Shown piece after piece: positions 1 through 8,132 of a stretch of 21,992 bases of DNA. The position numbers were made by a program, and so were the translations under genes. Source of the DNA: a bacterium UBP2_UBA4780 (GTDB taxonomy: Bacteria; Edwardsbacteria; AC1; EtOH8); contig DHHE01000191.1 in the NCBI GenBank assembly GCA_002403115.1, positions 1-21,992 on the forward strand, read 5' to 3'. The notes beneath the pieces are model-generated. The model did no database searches, was not told where the DNA came from, and saw only the letters and a program-made list of their open reading frames with translations. Numbering within the stretch: position 1 is the first letter of the stretch; each line of letters begins with the position of its first letter.

Positions 1-3000
1 CCGTTGTCCTCCACCTCTATCCTCAGATTGCCGTTCTCCCGCCCCGAGGAGATCACGATGCTGGCGTCCTCCCGGCCCTGAAGGGCGTCGGCGGCGTTGG
101 CCAGCAGGTTGAGGACCACCTGCTGCAGGGCCCGGGGGTCGAGCCAGGCCTCTATCTCGCCGGGATGCAGCCTGGTCTCGATGGCGATGCCCCGCTTCCT
201 GAAGTCCTCGGCCGCCAGCAGCCTGATCTTGCCCAGGAACTGGTTGACCTCGACCCGCTCCGGCTTCAGGCTCTCGTACATGCTGAAGTTCTTCAGCGAT
301 CGCAGAAGATCTTCCATCCGGCCCACCTCCTTGGAGGCCATCTCGATGACCTTGACGATGGTCTCCTTGGGGTAGTTGTCCAGGTTCTTGGAGAGGATGC
401 CGACGGCCATCTTGATCGAGGTCAGGGCGTTGCCTATCTCGTGCCTGATGCCGCTGAAAACGTAGCCGATGTTCTCCATGGTGTTGACCGCCTCGGCGAT
501 GGAGCGCAGCCGCTTCTGCTCGGTGACGTCCCTGACGGCGGCCACCACGTTGGCCACCGATCCGTCGGGTCCCATCACCGGCGACAGGGTGGCGTCGGCC
601 TCGAACTCCGTCCCGTCCTTGCGGGCCAGGGTGAACTGGCCGTGCCAGGGACGGCCCCGGCTCAGCAGCCCGGCGATCTCCCTGGCGTAGGCTTGCCTGA
701 AGGCCTGTCCCAGGACCTCCTCCTGGCTCTGGCCAAGCACTTCCTGGCGGCCGCGGCCGGTGCGCTCCTCGAAGGCCGGGTTGCAGTAGCGGATGATGCC
801 CCGGGGGTCGGAGATGATCACCCCTTCGGCCGCCTGCTCGATGGCCGCCACCAGCTGCCTCCGGTCCTCCTCGGCCTTCTTCCGCTCGATGGCGATGGCG
901 ATCTGGTGGGCCACGAAGGTCAGCACCTCCTTGTCCCTCTCGCTGTAGGCCTGGCCCTCGCTGTAGCTGTGCACCACCAGGGCGCCGTAGGCCCGCTCCC
1001 CGCCCTTGAGCGGCACCCCCAGCCACCAGCTGTCGGGAGCGCCCGCGTAGCTGATGAGGCCGGCGGCCACCATGTTGCGGATGGTGTTGCCCGTGGCCAG
1101 CAGCGGATGGCCGGTGGCGATGACGTGCTCGGTGATGCCGTCGCCGAAGGGCCGGGGCGTAGGCCTCTGGTCGCGCTCGTCCACGTAGTAGGGAAAGGAC
1201 AGCTCCCGGGTGGCCGGATCGACCATGGCGATGTAGAAGTTGCGGGCGTACATCAGCTGGCTGATGACGCCGTGAATCGACCGGTAGAACTCCTGGAGGT
1301 CCCGGCTGGTGTTGGTGGTCTCCGATATCCGGTAGAGGGCCGCCTCCTGGAGCCTGGCGTGGCGCTGCTCGGTGACGTCCTCCACCGTGCCCTCGTAGTA
1401 GATGATCTTGCCCGACTTGTCCCTGACGGCGATGGCGTTCTCCCGGACGTAGATGACGCTGCCGTCCCTCTTCCGCCACTCCGACTCCAGGGCCCGCACC
1501 ATCCCCTCCTTCTCCATGATCTCCCGGAACCGGGATCGGCTGTAGCCCGGGCCGTAGACGTCCTGGCTTTCCAGATTGACCCTCTGCAGCTCCGGCAGGC
1601 TGTCGAAACCGACCATCCTCACCAGGAAGGGGTTGGCCATCAGGATGTGGCCCTCGGGGTTGGTGCGGTAGACGCCGATGGGCATGTTCTCGAACAGGTT
1701 GCGGTACTGCTCCTCCCTCTCCCACAGGGCCCCCTCGGCCCGCTTGCGGTCGGTGATGTCGGAGATGAAGCCCTCCAGGGCCAGGGCCGGTCCGTCCTGG
1801 CCGTAGATCCACCGCCCCTGTTCCCACACCCACCTCTCCTCCCCGCCGGCGTCGCGGATCCGGTAGATGATCTGAAACGGCTGGCGGCTGTCGGCCGCGT
1901 TCAGCACCTCGGACACCACCATCTCACGGTCCGCGTCCACGATCAGGGAGTCGTAGGAGACCGCCCCCTCGCCCGTCAGCCGCTCCGGGGGGTAGCCGGT
2001 GAGGTCGAGGCACCCCTGGTTGACGAACTCCATGGTCCGCTGCTGGTCGTTGCGGCGCCGGTAGGCCATGCCCGGCAGGTTGGAGAGCAGGGTGGCCAGG
2101 GTCCGCTGGCTCTCCTCCATCCGGTCCTCGGCCAGCTTGTATTCGGTGCGGTCTCGGGAGACCACCACCACGTGGGTGACGGCCCCGTGCTGGTCGCGGT
2201 AGGGGTAGTAGGCCACGTCGAAGAAGCGGCGGCCCAGGGCGGCGAACTCGAACCATTTCTGGTAGTGCGCCTCCTGGCCCCGCAGGCACTGCTCCAGGTA
2301 CCCGCCGATGACCTTGGCCGCCTCCTTGCCCCACACCTCCTCCACCGTCCGGCCCACTATCTCCTCCCGGCGCTTGCGGTGGGCCTGGCAGTAGGCCTCG
2401 TTGGCCGCCTCGTAAACCTGGTCGCCCCGGATCAGGGTCATCAGGTCCTTGGAGGCGTTGACGCTGAATTCGTATTTCATCCGGGTCTCATCCGCCTGCG
2501 TCCGGTCGGTGATGTCCATGCCCGAGATCAGGATGCTGGCCGGCTGCCCCTCCTCCTGGATCATGACGTTCTTCTGGGAGAAGAGGATGGTCCGGGACGA
2601 GCCGTCCCTGGCCAGGATGTCCACCTGGAGCCCCGGTGTGCTCTCGCCCCTGAAGTTCTTCTCCAGGTCGGCCATCACCGCCTCCCGCTGCTCGAAGGCC
2701 ACGAACTTCAGGACCGGCGCGCCCACCACCTCCCCCTTGGAGTAGCCCAGGCGCTCCAGGGCCACCTTGTTGACGTCCTGCATCGTCCCGTTGGCCCCGA
2801 TGATGATGTTGATGGTCGGGCTCTCCTCGTAAAGGAAGCGGTACTTCTCCTCGGACTTGCGCAGGGCCGCCTCGGTCCACTGCCTCTCGGTATTCTCGAT
2901 CTTCAGGGCCTCGTTGGTTTCGGCCAGCTCCTGGGTCCTCTGCCTGACCTTCTCCTCCAGCTCCAGGGCCGAGCGCTGCAGGAGGTCCATGGTCCTCTTC

Positions 3001-3869
3001 CGCTCCAGGGCGCCGGCGATGTGCTGGGAGACGAAGGTCATGATCTCCTGCTCCGGCTCCATCAGCCGGCATCTGGGATCGTAGCTCTGGATGACCAGGG
3101 CTCCGAAGGTGCGGCCCTCGCCCTTCAACGGCACTCCCAGCCAGTCGACCGCGGGCGTGCCGAAGCTGCCGATGCCCAGTTTATCGAGTTCCTCTCGGTT
3201 CTCCCGGGCCATCAACAGGGGCGCCCCGCTGCGGATGACATGGTCCGTGAGGTTGCTGCCCAGGGGCCGGTCCACCGGCGGGGAGTCCTTGTCGTCGCAG
3301 TAGTAGGGAAAGCTGAGCATGTCCCTGGCCGGATCGTAGAGGGCTATGTACAGGTTGTTGACCGGGATCAGTGTCTTGACGATCCTGTGTATCTCCCGGT
3401 GGAACCTGTCCATGTCCGAGGTTGATTCCGAAAGCTCGGCGATGCGGTAGAGCGCCTCGCGGATCATCTCGCTGCGGCGGCGCTCGCTGCGCTCCTGGAC
3501 CTCGCGCAGGGCCCGGAGGATGGCCGGCGTCAGCCGCCCCAGCTTGTCCTTGATGACGTAGTCGGTGGCCCCGCTCTTGAGGGCCTCCACCGCCAGCTCC
3601 TCGCCCATCACCCCGGAGACGAAGATGAAGGGAACGTCCGGGCATTTGCGCCTGGCCACCGCCAGGGCCGCCAGCCCGTCGAACTTGGGCACCTTGTAGT
3701 CGGCCAGGATGATGTCCGGCCGGTGGTATTCCAGGCCGGCCAGGAAGTCCTGCTCGGTCATCACCACCCGGGAGGAATGGCCGATCTTCGAGCGCTGCAG
3801 CTCCTGCTCGATCAGCTTGGCGTCGACGGCGTCGTCCTCCAGGATCAGTATCTTTAGTTCGATGCCCAT
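1..3869 (-). CDS. Multidomain sensor histidine kinase with N-terminal receiver domain (3' end cut by window)
   Basis: Signal-transducing kinase with 1289 codons in the window; the C-terminal ATPase end lies beyond position 1. Read from ATG 3869 (preceded by GGACGGGGAC). Domains in order: receiver, residues 1-120, acidic E11-D12-D13 and phosphoacceptor D57 in ILADYKVP; GAF1 about 144-284; a short coiled coil; PAS about 342-450, 465-577, 592-704 and 719-832; GAF2 about 847-994; PAS about 1004-1117; HisKA-like dimerisation region with H1143 in RHEIGNALT; the HATPase N-box (LNLLANAADAL) near 1250, stopping at VEDNG. No membrane segment is visible, so it is probably cytoplasmic and senses soluble ligands or redox state through GAF/PAS. 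A receiver at the N-terminus suggests it takes phosphate or is allosterically controlled by another kinase. The two GAF modules are clearly duplicated. The ligand is unknown. No partner response regulator is seen; it may lie downstream of the window. Confidence 0.93.
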   Translation of the reverse strand, partial: MGIELKILILEDDAVDAKLIEQELQRSKIGHSSRVVMTEQDFLAGLEYHRPDIILADYKVPKFDGLAALAVARRKCPDVPFIFVSGVMGEELAVEALKSGATDYVIKDKLGRLTPAILRALREVQERSERRRSEMIREALYRIAELSESTSDMDRFHREIHRIVKTLIPVNNLYIALYDPARDMLSFPYYCDDKDSPPVDRPLGSNLTDHVIRSGAPLLMARENREELDKLGIGSFGTPAVDWLGVPLKGEGRTFGALVIQSYDPRCRLMEPEQEIMTFVSQHIAGALERKRTMDLLQRSALELEEKVRQRTQELAETNEALKIENTERQWTEAALRKSEEKYRFLYEESPTINIIIGANGTMQDVNKVALERLGYSKGEVVGAPVLKFVAFEQREAVMADLEKNFRGESTPGLQVDILARDGSSRTILFSQKNVMIQEEGQPASILISGMDITDRTQADETRMKYEFSVNASKDLMTLIRGDQVYEAANEAYCQAHRKRREEIVGRTVEEVWGKEAAKVIGGYLEQCLRGQEAHYQKWFEFAALGRRFFDVAYYPYRDQHGAVTHVVVVSRDRTEYKLAEDRMEESQRTLATLLSNLPGMAYRRRNDQQRTMEFVNQGCLDLTGYPPERLTGEGAVSYDSLIVDADREMVVSEVLNAADSRQPFQIIYRIRDAGGEERWVWEQGRWIYGQDGPALALEGFISDITDRKRAEGALWEREEQYRNLFENMPIGVYRTNPEGHILMANPFLVRMVGFDSLPELQRVNLESQDVYGPGYSRSRFREIMEKEGMVRALESEWRKRDGSVIYVRENAIAVRDKSGKIIYYEGTVEDVTEQRHARLQEAALYRISETTNTSRDLQEFYRSIHGVISQLMYARNFYIAMVDPATRELSFPYYVDERDQRPTPRPFGDGITEHVIATGHPLLATGNTIRNMVAAGLISYAGAPDSWWLGVPLKGGERAYGALVVHSYSEGQAYSERDKEVLTFVAHQIAIAIERKKAEEDRRQLVAAIEQAAEGVIISDPRGIIRYCNPAFEERTGRGRQEVLGQSQEEVLGQAFRQAYAREIAGLLSRGRPWHGQFTLARKDGTEFEADATLSPVMGPDGSVANVVAAVRDVTEQKRLRSIAEAVNTMENIGYVFSGIRHEIGNALTSIKMAVGILSKNLDNYPKETIVKVIEMASKEVGRMEDLLRSLKNFSMYESLKPERVEVNQFLGKIRLLAAEDFRKRGIAIETRLHPGEIEAWLDPRALQQVVLNLLANAADALQGREDASIVISSGRENGNLRIEVEDN

Positions 3870-3949
3870 GTCCCCGTCCTACGGTTGTTGCGCGCCCCGC
3901 GTCCGGTGTGCGTCGATAGTTGCCTTTTCAGCTTGAGCAACGCTATTCC

Positions 3950-4078
3950 TGTCACCCTGAGAATTACCCCATGCCTGGCAAGTTGAAGGGTGGGTCTTCC
4001 ACCCCTTCGCAGGCATAGAAGAGCCATGCCCAGGGCATAGATTCAGCCTTCAAAGCAGGCAGCCACCCCGGAATGACA
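3950..4078. repeat. Palindromic intergenic repeat, MITE/REP-like
   Basis: The 232-base spacer between the sugar aminotransferase and the kinase holds a 129-base block bounded by the inverted ends TGTCA (3950) and TGACA (4078). Inside is a two-part stem: ATGCCTG (3971-3977) pairs with CAGGCAT (4010-4016), and within it GAAGGGTGG pairs with CCACCCCTTC with one bulged base. A second small palindrome, ATGCCC-A-GGGCAT, lies near 4025-4037. No reading frame and no T-run follow the stem on the minus strand, so a rho-independent terminator is unlikely. The structure looks like a non-coding dispersed repeat, but only one copy is in the window. Confidence 0.45.
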
Positions 4079-4101
4079 TGGCTTGGCGAATCGATGTTCA
4101 T

Positions 4102-5214
4102 TTAAAAGAACTTGGAAATCGCCTCGACCACCCGGTCCTGCTGCCCCGCGGTGATCTCCGGGTAGATCGGCAGCGAGAAGACCTGGCCGGCGGCCGCCTC
4201 GGCCTCCGGGAAGGCGCCCTTGGCCTGTCCCAGGAACCCGAAGGCCGGCTGCAGGTGCAGGGGGATGGGGTAGTGGACCGCGTTGGGCACGCCGCTCTTG
4301 TTCAGGTGCTCGATCATGGCGTCGCGCTTGGCGGTGCGCAGGGTGTACTGGTGGTAGATCATCCGGTTGTAGGGCCTGACCTCCGGGGTCCTGATGTCTC
4401 CCACGCCCTTGAAGGCCCGGTCGTAGTAGGCCGCCTTCTCCCGCCGCGCGTCATTCCATTTTTCCAGGTGCTTGAGCTTGACGTTGAGCACCGCCGCCTG
4501 CAGCGCGTCCAGCCTGGAGTTGACGCCGATCTTGACGTGGTGGTACTTCCTGTCCGACCCGTGCTGGCGGAGCACCCGGCACTCCTTGAGCATGGCCTCG
4601 TCCGAGGTCAGGATCATGCCGCCGTCGCCGTAGGCGCCCAGGTTCTTGCTGGGGAAGAACGACAGCCCGGCGATGTGGCCCATGGAGCCGGTCTGCCTGC
4701 CCCGGTAGCCGGCCCCCAGGCTCTGGGCGCAGTCCTCGATCACCTTGAGCTTGTGCTTTTGGGCGACGGCCGTGATCTCGTCCATGTCGGCCGCCTGGCC
4801 GTAGATGTGCACCGGCATGATGGCCTTGGTCTTCGGGGTGATGGCCGCCTCGATCTTGGACGGATCAATGTTCAGTGTGTCCGGGCAGACGTCCACGAAG
4901 ACCGGCTTGGCCGGGATCCAGGTTATGACCTCGGCGGTGGCGATGAAGGTGAAGGGCGTGGTGATGACCTCGTCGCCCGGGCCGACCCCGGCCGCCCTCA
5001 GGGCCAGATAGAGGGCGTCGGTCCCTGAGTTGACGCCGATGCCGTGCTTGACGCCGACGTAGGCCGCCACCGCCGCCTCGAACTCCTCGACCGTCTTGCC
5101 CAGGATGAAGCCTCCGGTGGACACCACCTTCTCGATGGCGGCGTCGATATCGGGTTTGATGGTCTGGTACTGGGCCACCAGGTCCAGCAGGTATAGCTTT
5201 TCTTTGGACTCCAT
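4102..5214 (-). CDS. DegT/DnrJ/EryC1/StrS family PLP-dependent sugar aminotransferase
   Basis: A 370-residue enzyme of the fold-type I aminotransferase family that aminates nucleotide-linked keto-sugars for surface polysaccharide or glycan synthesis. Landmarks: VNSGTDALYLAL near 62-72 (phosphate binding), TPFTFIATAE near 86-95, VIEDCAQSLGA with PLP-contacting D161 and Q164, and the Schiff-base lysine K190 in FFPSKNLGAYGDGG. The C-terminal part has HYPIPLHLQPAF, typical of 3-keto-sugar aminotransferases of the WbpE/FdtB/QdtB type. Length is normal for the family. ATG 5214 has an excellent ribosome site (AAAGGAGCATC-ATG). It follows the restriction gene by 45 bases and returns to GC-rich codon use. 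No other sugar-nucleotide gene is nearby, so the exact substrate cannot be assigned. Confidence 0.93.
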   Translation of the reverse strand: MESKEKLYLLDLVAQYQTIKPDIDAAIEKVVSTGGFILGKTVEEFEAAVAAYVGVKHGIGVNSGTDALYLALRAAGVGPGDEVITTPFTFIATAEVITWIPAKPVFVDVCPDTLNIDPSKIEAAITPKTKAIMPVHIYGQAADMDEITAVAQKHKLKVIEDCAQSLGAGYRGRQTGSMGHIAGLSFFPSKNLGAYGDGGMILTSDEAMLKECRVLRQHGSDRKYHHVKIGVNSRLDALQAAVLNVKLKHLEKWNDARREKAAYYDRAFKGVGDIRTPEVRPYNRMIYHQYTLRTAKRDAMIEHLNKSGVPNAVHYPIPLHLQPAFGFLGQAKGAFPEAEAAAGQVFSLPIYPEITAGQQDRVVEAISKFF

Positions 5215-5259
5215 GATGCTCCTTTATGGATTGAATGGTATCGCGGTTTATATTAATGA

Positions 5260-8130
5260 TTAAGCGCCACTTATCTCACTAATCAAGTCAACTATTCTAT
5301 TATTGCTAAGCTGTGTTTTAAATTGTATTTCAACATTGCCGCCAAAATACTTTTCGGCGTGTTTTATTTTAAATATTTCTTCTTCCCTCAATCCTTCTTC
5401 ATTGCCAACATTTTTTGTTTCGATAATGAAATATAGCTTTTTACTACCATTTATAAAATTTAAAACATAAGCAAAATCTGGCGAATAGCTTTTACCGCCT
5501 GCCACGGGAATTCTTATTGAATTTTTTGGTATTTTGGTAAAAACAACCACTTCTTTTATATCAGTTTTAATGTTTGTCTTTTCAAGATCGGAATCGTAAT
5601 ATAGCTCATCATAGAAATATGACCTGGCAACCTGTTCATCGGAAAATAAAACACCCACATCAGTGGTAAATATTTCACCTAACACATTACCATTGTCATC
5701 TGTCAATTTGGTGGGGTGAATAATATTTGTTACTTTTTTATACTCAATGGTGAATTTGTCAAAGGCATTTGCCATTAAATAATAATCAAAGTTTTGTTTT
5801 ATAAACCTTATATTTGTGGCATTTAAAAAAGCATTTATATCTGTTTTTGAATCGATAATGGATTGATGCAACGTTTTGATGTTAATGTTTAATACCCTGG
5901 AAAGTTCCTTAAGGTATGCGCTATATTTCATTGTCGAAATAGACGCAATATTGCTGTTGAAAACTGATTGTTCCTCTTTTACCCCTGCTTTATTGTCCCT
6001 TATTTCTACTTCTGCAATTCTCTCCCTTATGCCTTCAGCGATGAAGCCGTTTTTATGGGTCTTTAAATATTCCGTAAAAAGGTTTTTAAATTCAATCTCT
6101 TTATCAAATTTATATTCCAGAATGACCTTTTCGTTTAACTTTTCCCAAAGGTCTTTTAGCGCAGGATATTTTTCCTTCCTTACCATCATCTTTTTCCTTG
6201 GGTCGGTTGCTTTACGCACTTTATTGGAATTAACACCTTCAAAAATCCTCGGGTAATTTGACTTTATAAATTCGAAGCCGCCTGCCTTAAAAGCGTTAGA
6301 CCTTGTTATTAAGTTCTTTTCGTCTAATTGGGCTAACAGCTTTTCTTCCGTGGTCTCATAAAGTTCACAGATCTTCTTTATCACGTTATCCGTGAGCTTA
6401 TCTGGCACCGCTTCAATGGAAATGGCCCCTGATTTCTGGTTTATCTCGTTCACCAGCCGGTCCACAAAATCGCTCTCGGTAAAGTCAACAAAATAGTTTA
6501 AGAAGAATTGTTCGTCTTTAACACGATTGCCGTATTCGTTTACGGGCAAACGCAATCCACGACCCACTTCCTGCAGTTTGGATATTTCACTGCCGCTGCT
6601 GCGCAATTTGCATATCTGGAAAACATTGGGGTTGTCCCAACCTTCGCGCAAGGTCCATTTTGAGAAGATAAAACGTCTTGGATTTTCCAGATCCAGCATT
6701 GACTGCTTGTCGTGCAGGATCTCGTTTATCTCTTTTTCTATTGCCTCGTCCTTTTCCGTATTGTCCTTCGAAAAATAACCTGCGTGGGTGATGGAAATAT
6801 CTTGCAAGGTCTTTTCCAGGTAGGACTTATAATAGGGGTGCTTTTCGGCCTTCAGAATACTTCTAATTTCTGCGATGGTGTATTGCTCCACGGTTTTTCT
6901 TAAGTAGCCTTCCTTTTTCCTGTATTCATCTATGTTGTCAATGAAAAACAAGGTAAGGGGTTTTATTTTCACCTCCCTGGTTAGCAATTGTTTTTCGATT
7001 TCAAAATGATGTTTGACGGCTTTTTGGATCATTATTTCTTGCAGGGTTTCTGCATAAGAGTAAGGATTAATCTTGTCGCCCTTTTTCATTACCATACCGT
7101 TGGACAGAACGACCGTGCTCTTATTCAATTTTTCAACCAGCAGATCGGTCATTTGGGGATGCACTTTTGATAGGCTTTCATTTTGGGCAACGGTTACGGT
7201 CTTTTTCTTGCTATTCTCCGTCAGCTCAAAGCTTGCCTCAGTGCCGTCCGAGTCAATTAATTTTACCAGGGCGTTTTTACCGCTGTCGAACTCGGTAATG
7301 TGCCCTACAACCCCTTTTACCAGGTTCCTGTTGAAGGAATCGACTGCCGTTAGGGTGTAAACAAGGTTTTCGTATTCCTGGAAAGTGGCGCCATAACGTA
7401 AAACAAACTGGGGTTGCATCTTTTGAATGTTTTCCCATGTTTTGTTGCCCTGGGCGAATTTATGCGGCTCATCAATGATCATAAAGGGCTTGATAGCCCT
7501 TAACGCGTCAAAAGGCACGGTATATTTTTCAAAAAGGCCCCTGTCAAAACTTTTCTGCATGGTGTCGGAGTTGATCATGCCGGCATTTATCAACAACACT
7601 TGTATTCTGTTCTTCTCGTAATTCCCTGCATTTACAAAACTGGTCACCGCCGGGGGGATAAAGGATTTTTTAGACTTGTTGTTTTTTTGGCTTTCCACGA
7701 TGTGCAAATGAATTGTTTTGCCGTACTGCTCCTTGAAATGTTCCCGGCTGCTGTCCGACTTTATAAAATCAACGGTGCCCGCTTTTATGGACAAGGTGGG
7801 TACTACTATGATGAATTTGAAAATCCCAAAATATTTGTTAAGCTCGAAGATGGTTTTGGTGTAGGTATAGGTCTTGCCGGTGCCGGTTTCCATCATTATG
7901 TCAACGATATTGCTGTTGCGCTTGACCCTTTCTTTTATTCCGTTCAAATCGTGCAACCGGGCAATGTTCTTGGCATACTGATCCCCGGCCAAATGATCAA
8001 AGGTCGGATTTATGAAGTGCTTTTCTGCCTCCACCGGTTGGCTTATGCCAATACTTTCAAACACGGCAATTGTGCTTTCAACGGCCTGTGTTTGATGGGT
8101 CAGGTTCTTCTCAAAATTAAAACCCTTCAT
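5260..8130 (-). CDS. res: Type III restriction endonuclease subunit Res (helicase-nuclease)
   Basis: A 956-residue ATP-dependent translocase and nuclease that works with Mod to cut unmodified DNA. Visible superfamily 2 motifs: Walker A METGTGKT (80-87), Walker B IIDEPH with D220-E221, RYGATF near 245-250 (motif III), FSKWTLREGWDNPNVFQ near 489-504, and motif VI QEVGRGLRLP from Q520. The C-terminal nuclease domain shows the PD-(D/E)XK pattern: P884-D885, then E904-T905-K906. The length fits type III Res proteins and the frame is intact. ATG 8130 begins 2 bases after the mod stop codon; the ribosome site is weak (CCAGG), so translation is probably coupled to mod. Codon use is AT-rich, unlike the rest of the window. 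Confidence 0.95.
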   Translation of the reverse strand: MKGFNFEKNLTHQTQAVESTIAVFESIGISQPVEAEKHFINPTFDHLAGDQYAKNIARLHDLNGIKERVKRNSNIVDIMMETGTGKTYTYTKTIFELNKYFGIFKFIIVVPTLSIKAGTVDFIKSDSSREHFKEQYGKTIHLHIVESQKNNKSKKSFIPPAVTSFVNAGNYEKNRIQVLLINAGMINSDTMQKSFDRGLFEKYTVPFDALRAIKPFMIIDEPHKFAQGNKTWENIQKMQPQFVLRYGATFQEYENLVYTLTAVDSFNRNLVKGVVGHITEFDSGKNALVKLIDSDGTEASFELTENSKKKTVTVAQNESLSKVHPQMTDLLVEKLNKSTVVLSNGMVMKKGDKINPYSYAETLQEIMIQKAVKHHFEIEKQLLTREVKIKPLTLFFIDNIDEYRKKEGYLRKTVEQYTIAEIRSILKAEKHPYYKSYLEKTLQDISITHAGYFSKDNTEKDEAIEKEINEILHDKQSMLDLENPRRFIFSKWTLREGWDNPNVFQICKLRSSGSEISKLQEVGRGLRLPVNEYGNRVKDEQFFLNYFVDFTESDFVDRLVNEINQKSGAISIEAVPDKLTDNVIKKICELYETTEEKLLAQLDEKNLITRSNAFKAGGFEFIKSNYPRIFEGVNSNKVRKATDPRKKMMVRKEKYPALKDLWEKLNEKVILEYKFDKEIEFKNLFTEYLKTHKNGFIAEGIRERIAEVEIRDNKAGVKEEQSVFNSNIASISTMKYSAYLKELSRVLNINIKTLHQSIIDSKTDINAFLNATNIRFIKQNFDYYLMANAFDKFTIEYKKVTNIIHPTKLTDDNGNVLGEIFTTDVGVLFSDEQVARSYFYDELYYDSDLEKTNIKTDIKEVVVFTKIPKNSIRIPVAGGKSYSPDFAYVLNFINGSKKLYFIIETKNVGNEEGLREEEIFKIKHAEKYFGGNVEIQFKTQLSNNRIVDLISEISGA

Positions 8131-8132
8131 GT

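Noticed and set aside
165..3425. Very long open frame on the plus strand (over 1000 codons)
   Set aside because: It is antisense to the sensor kinase and shows no recognisable domain; the composition (runs of L, G, V, H, P) is what GC-rich codon bias produces on the opposite strand.
3937..3949. Possible sigma-54 promoter (GG...TTGC) upstream of the kinase
   Set aside because: On the minus strand GGAATAGCGTTGC has only nine bases between GG and GC instead of the required ten, and the -24 half lacks TGGCAC.
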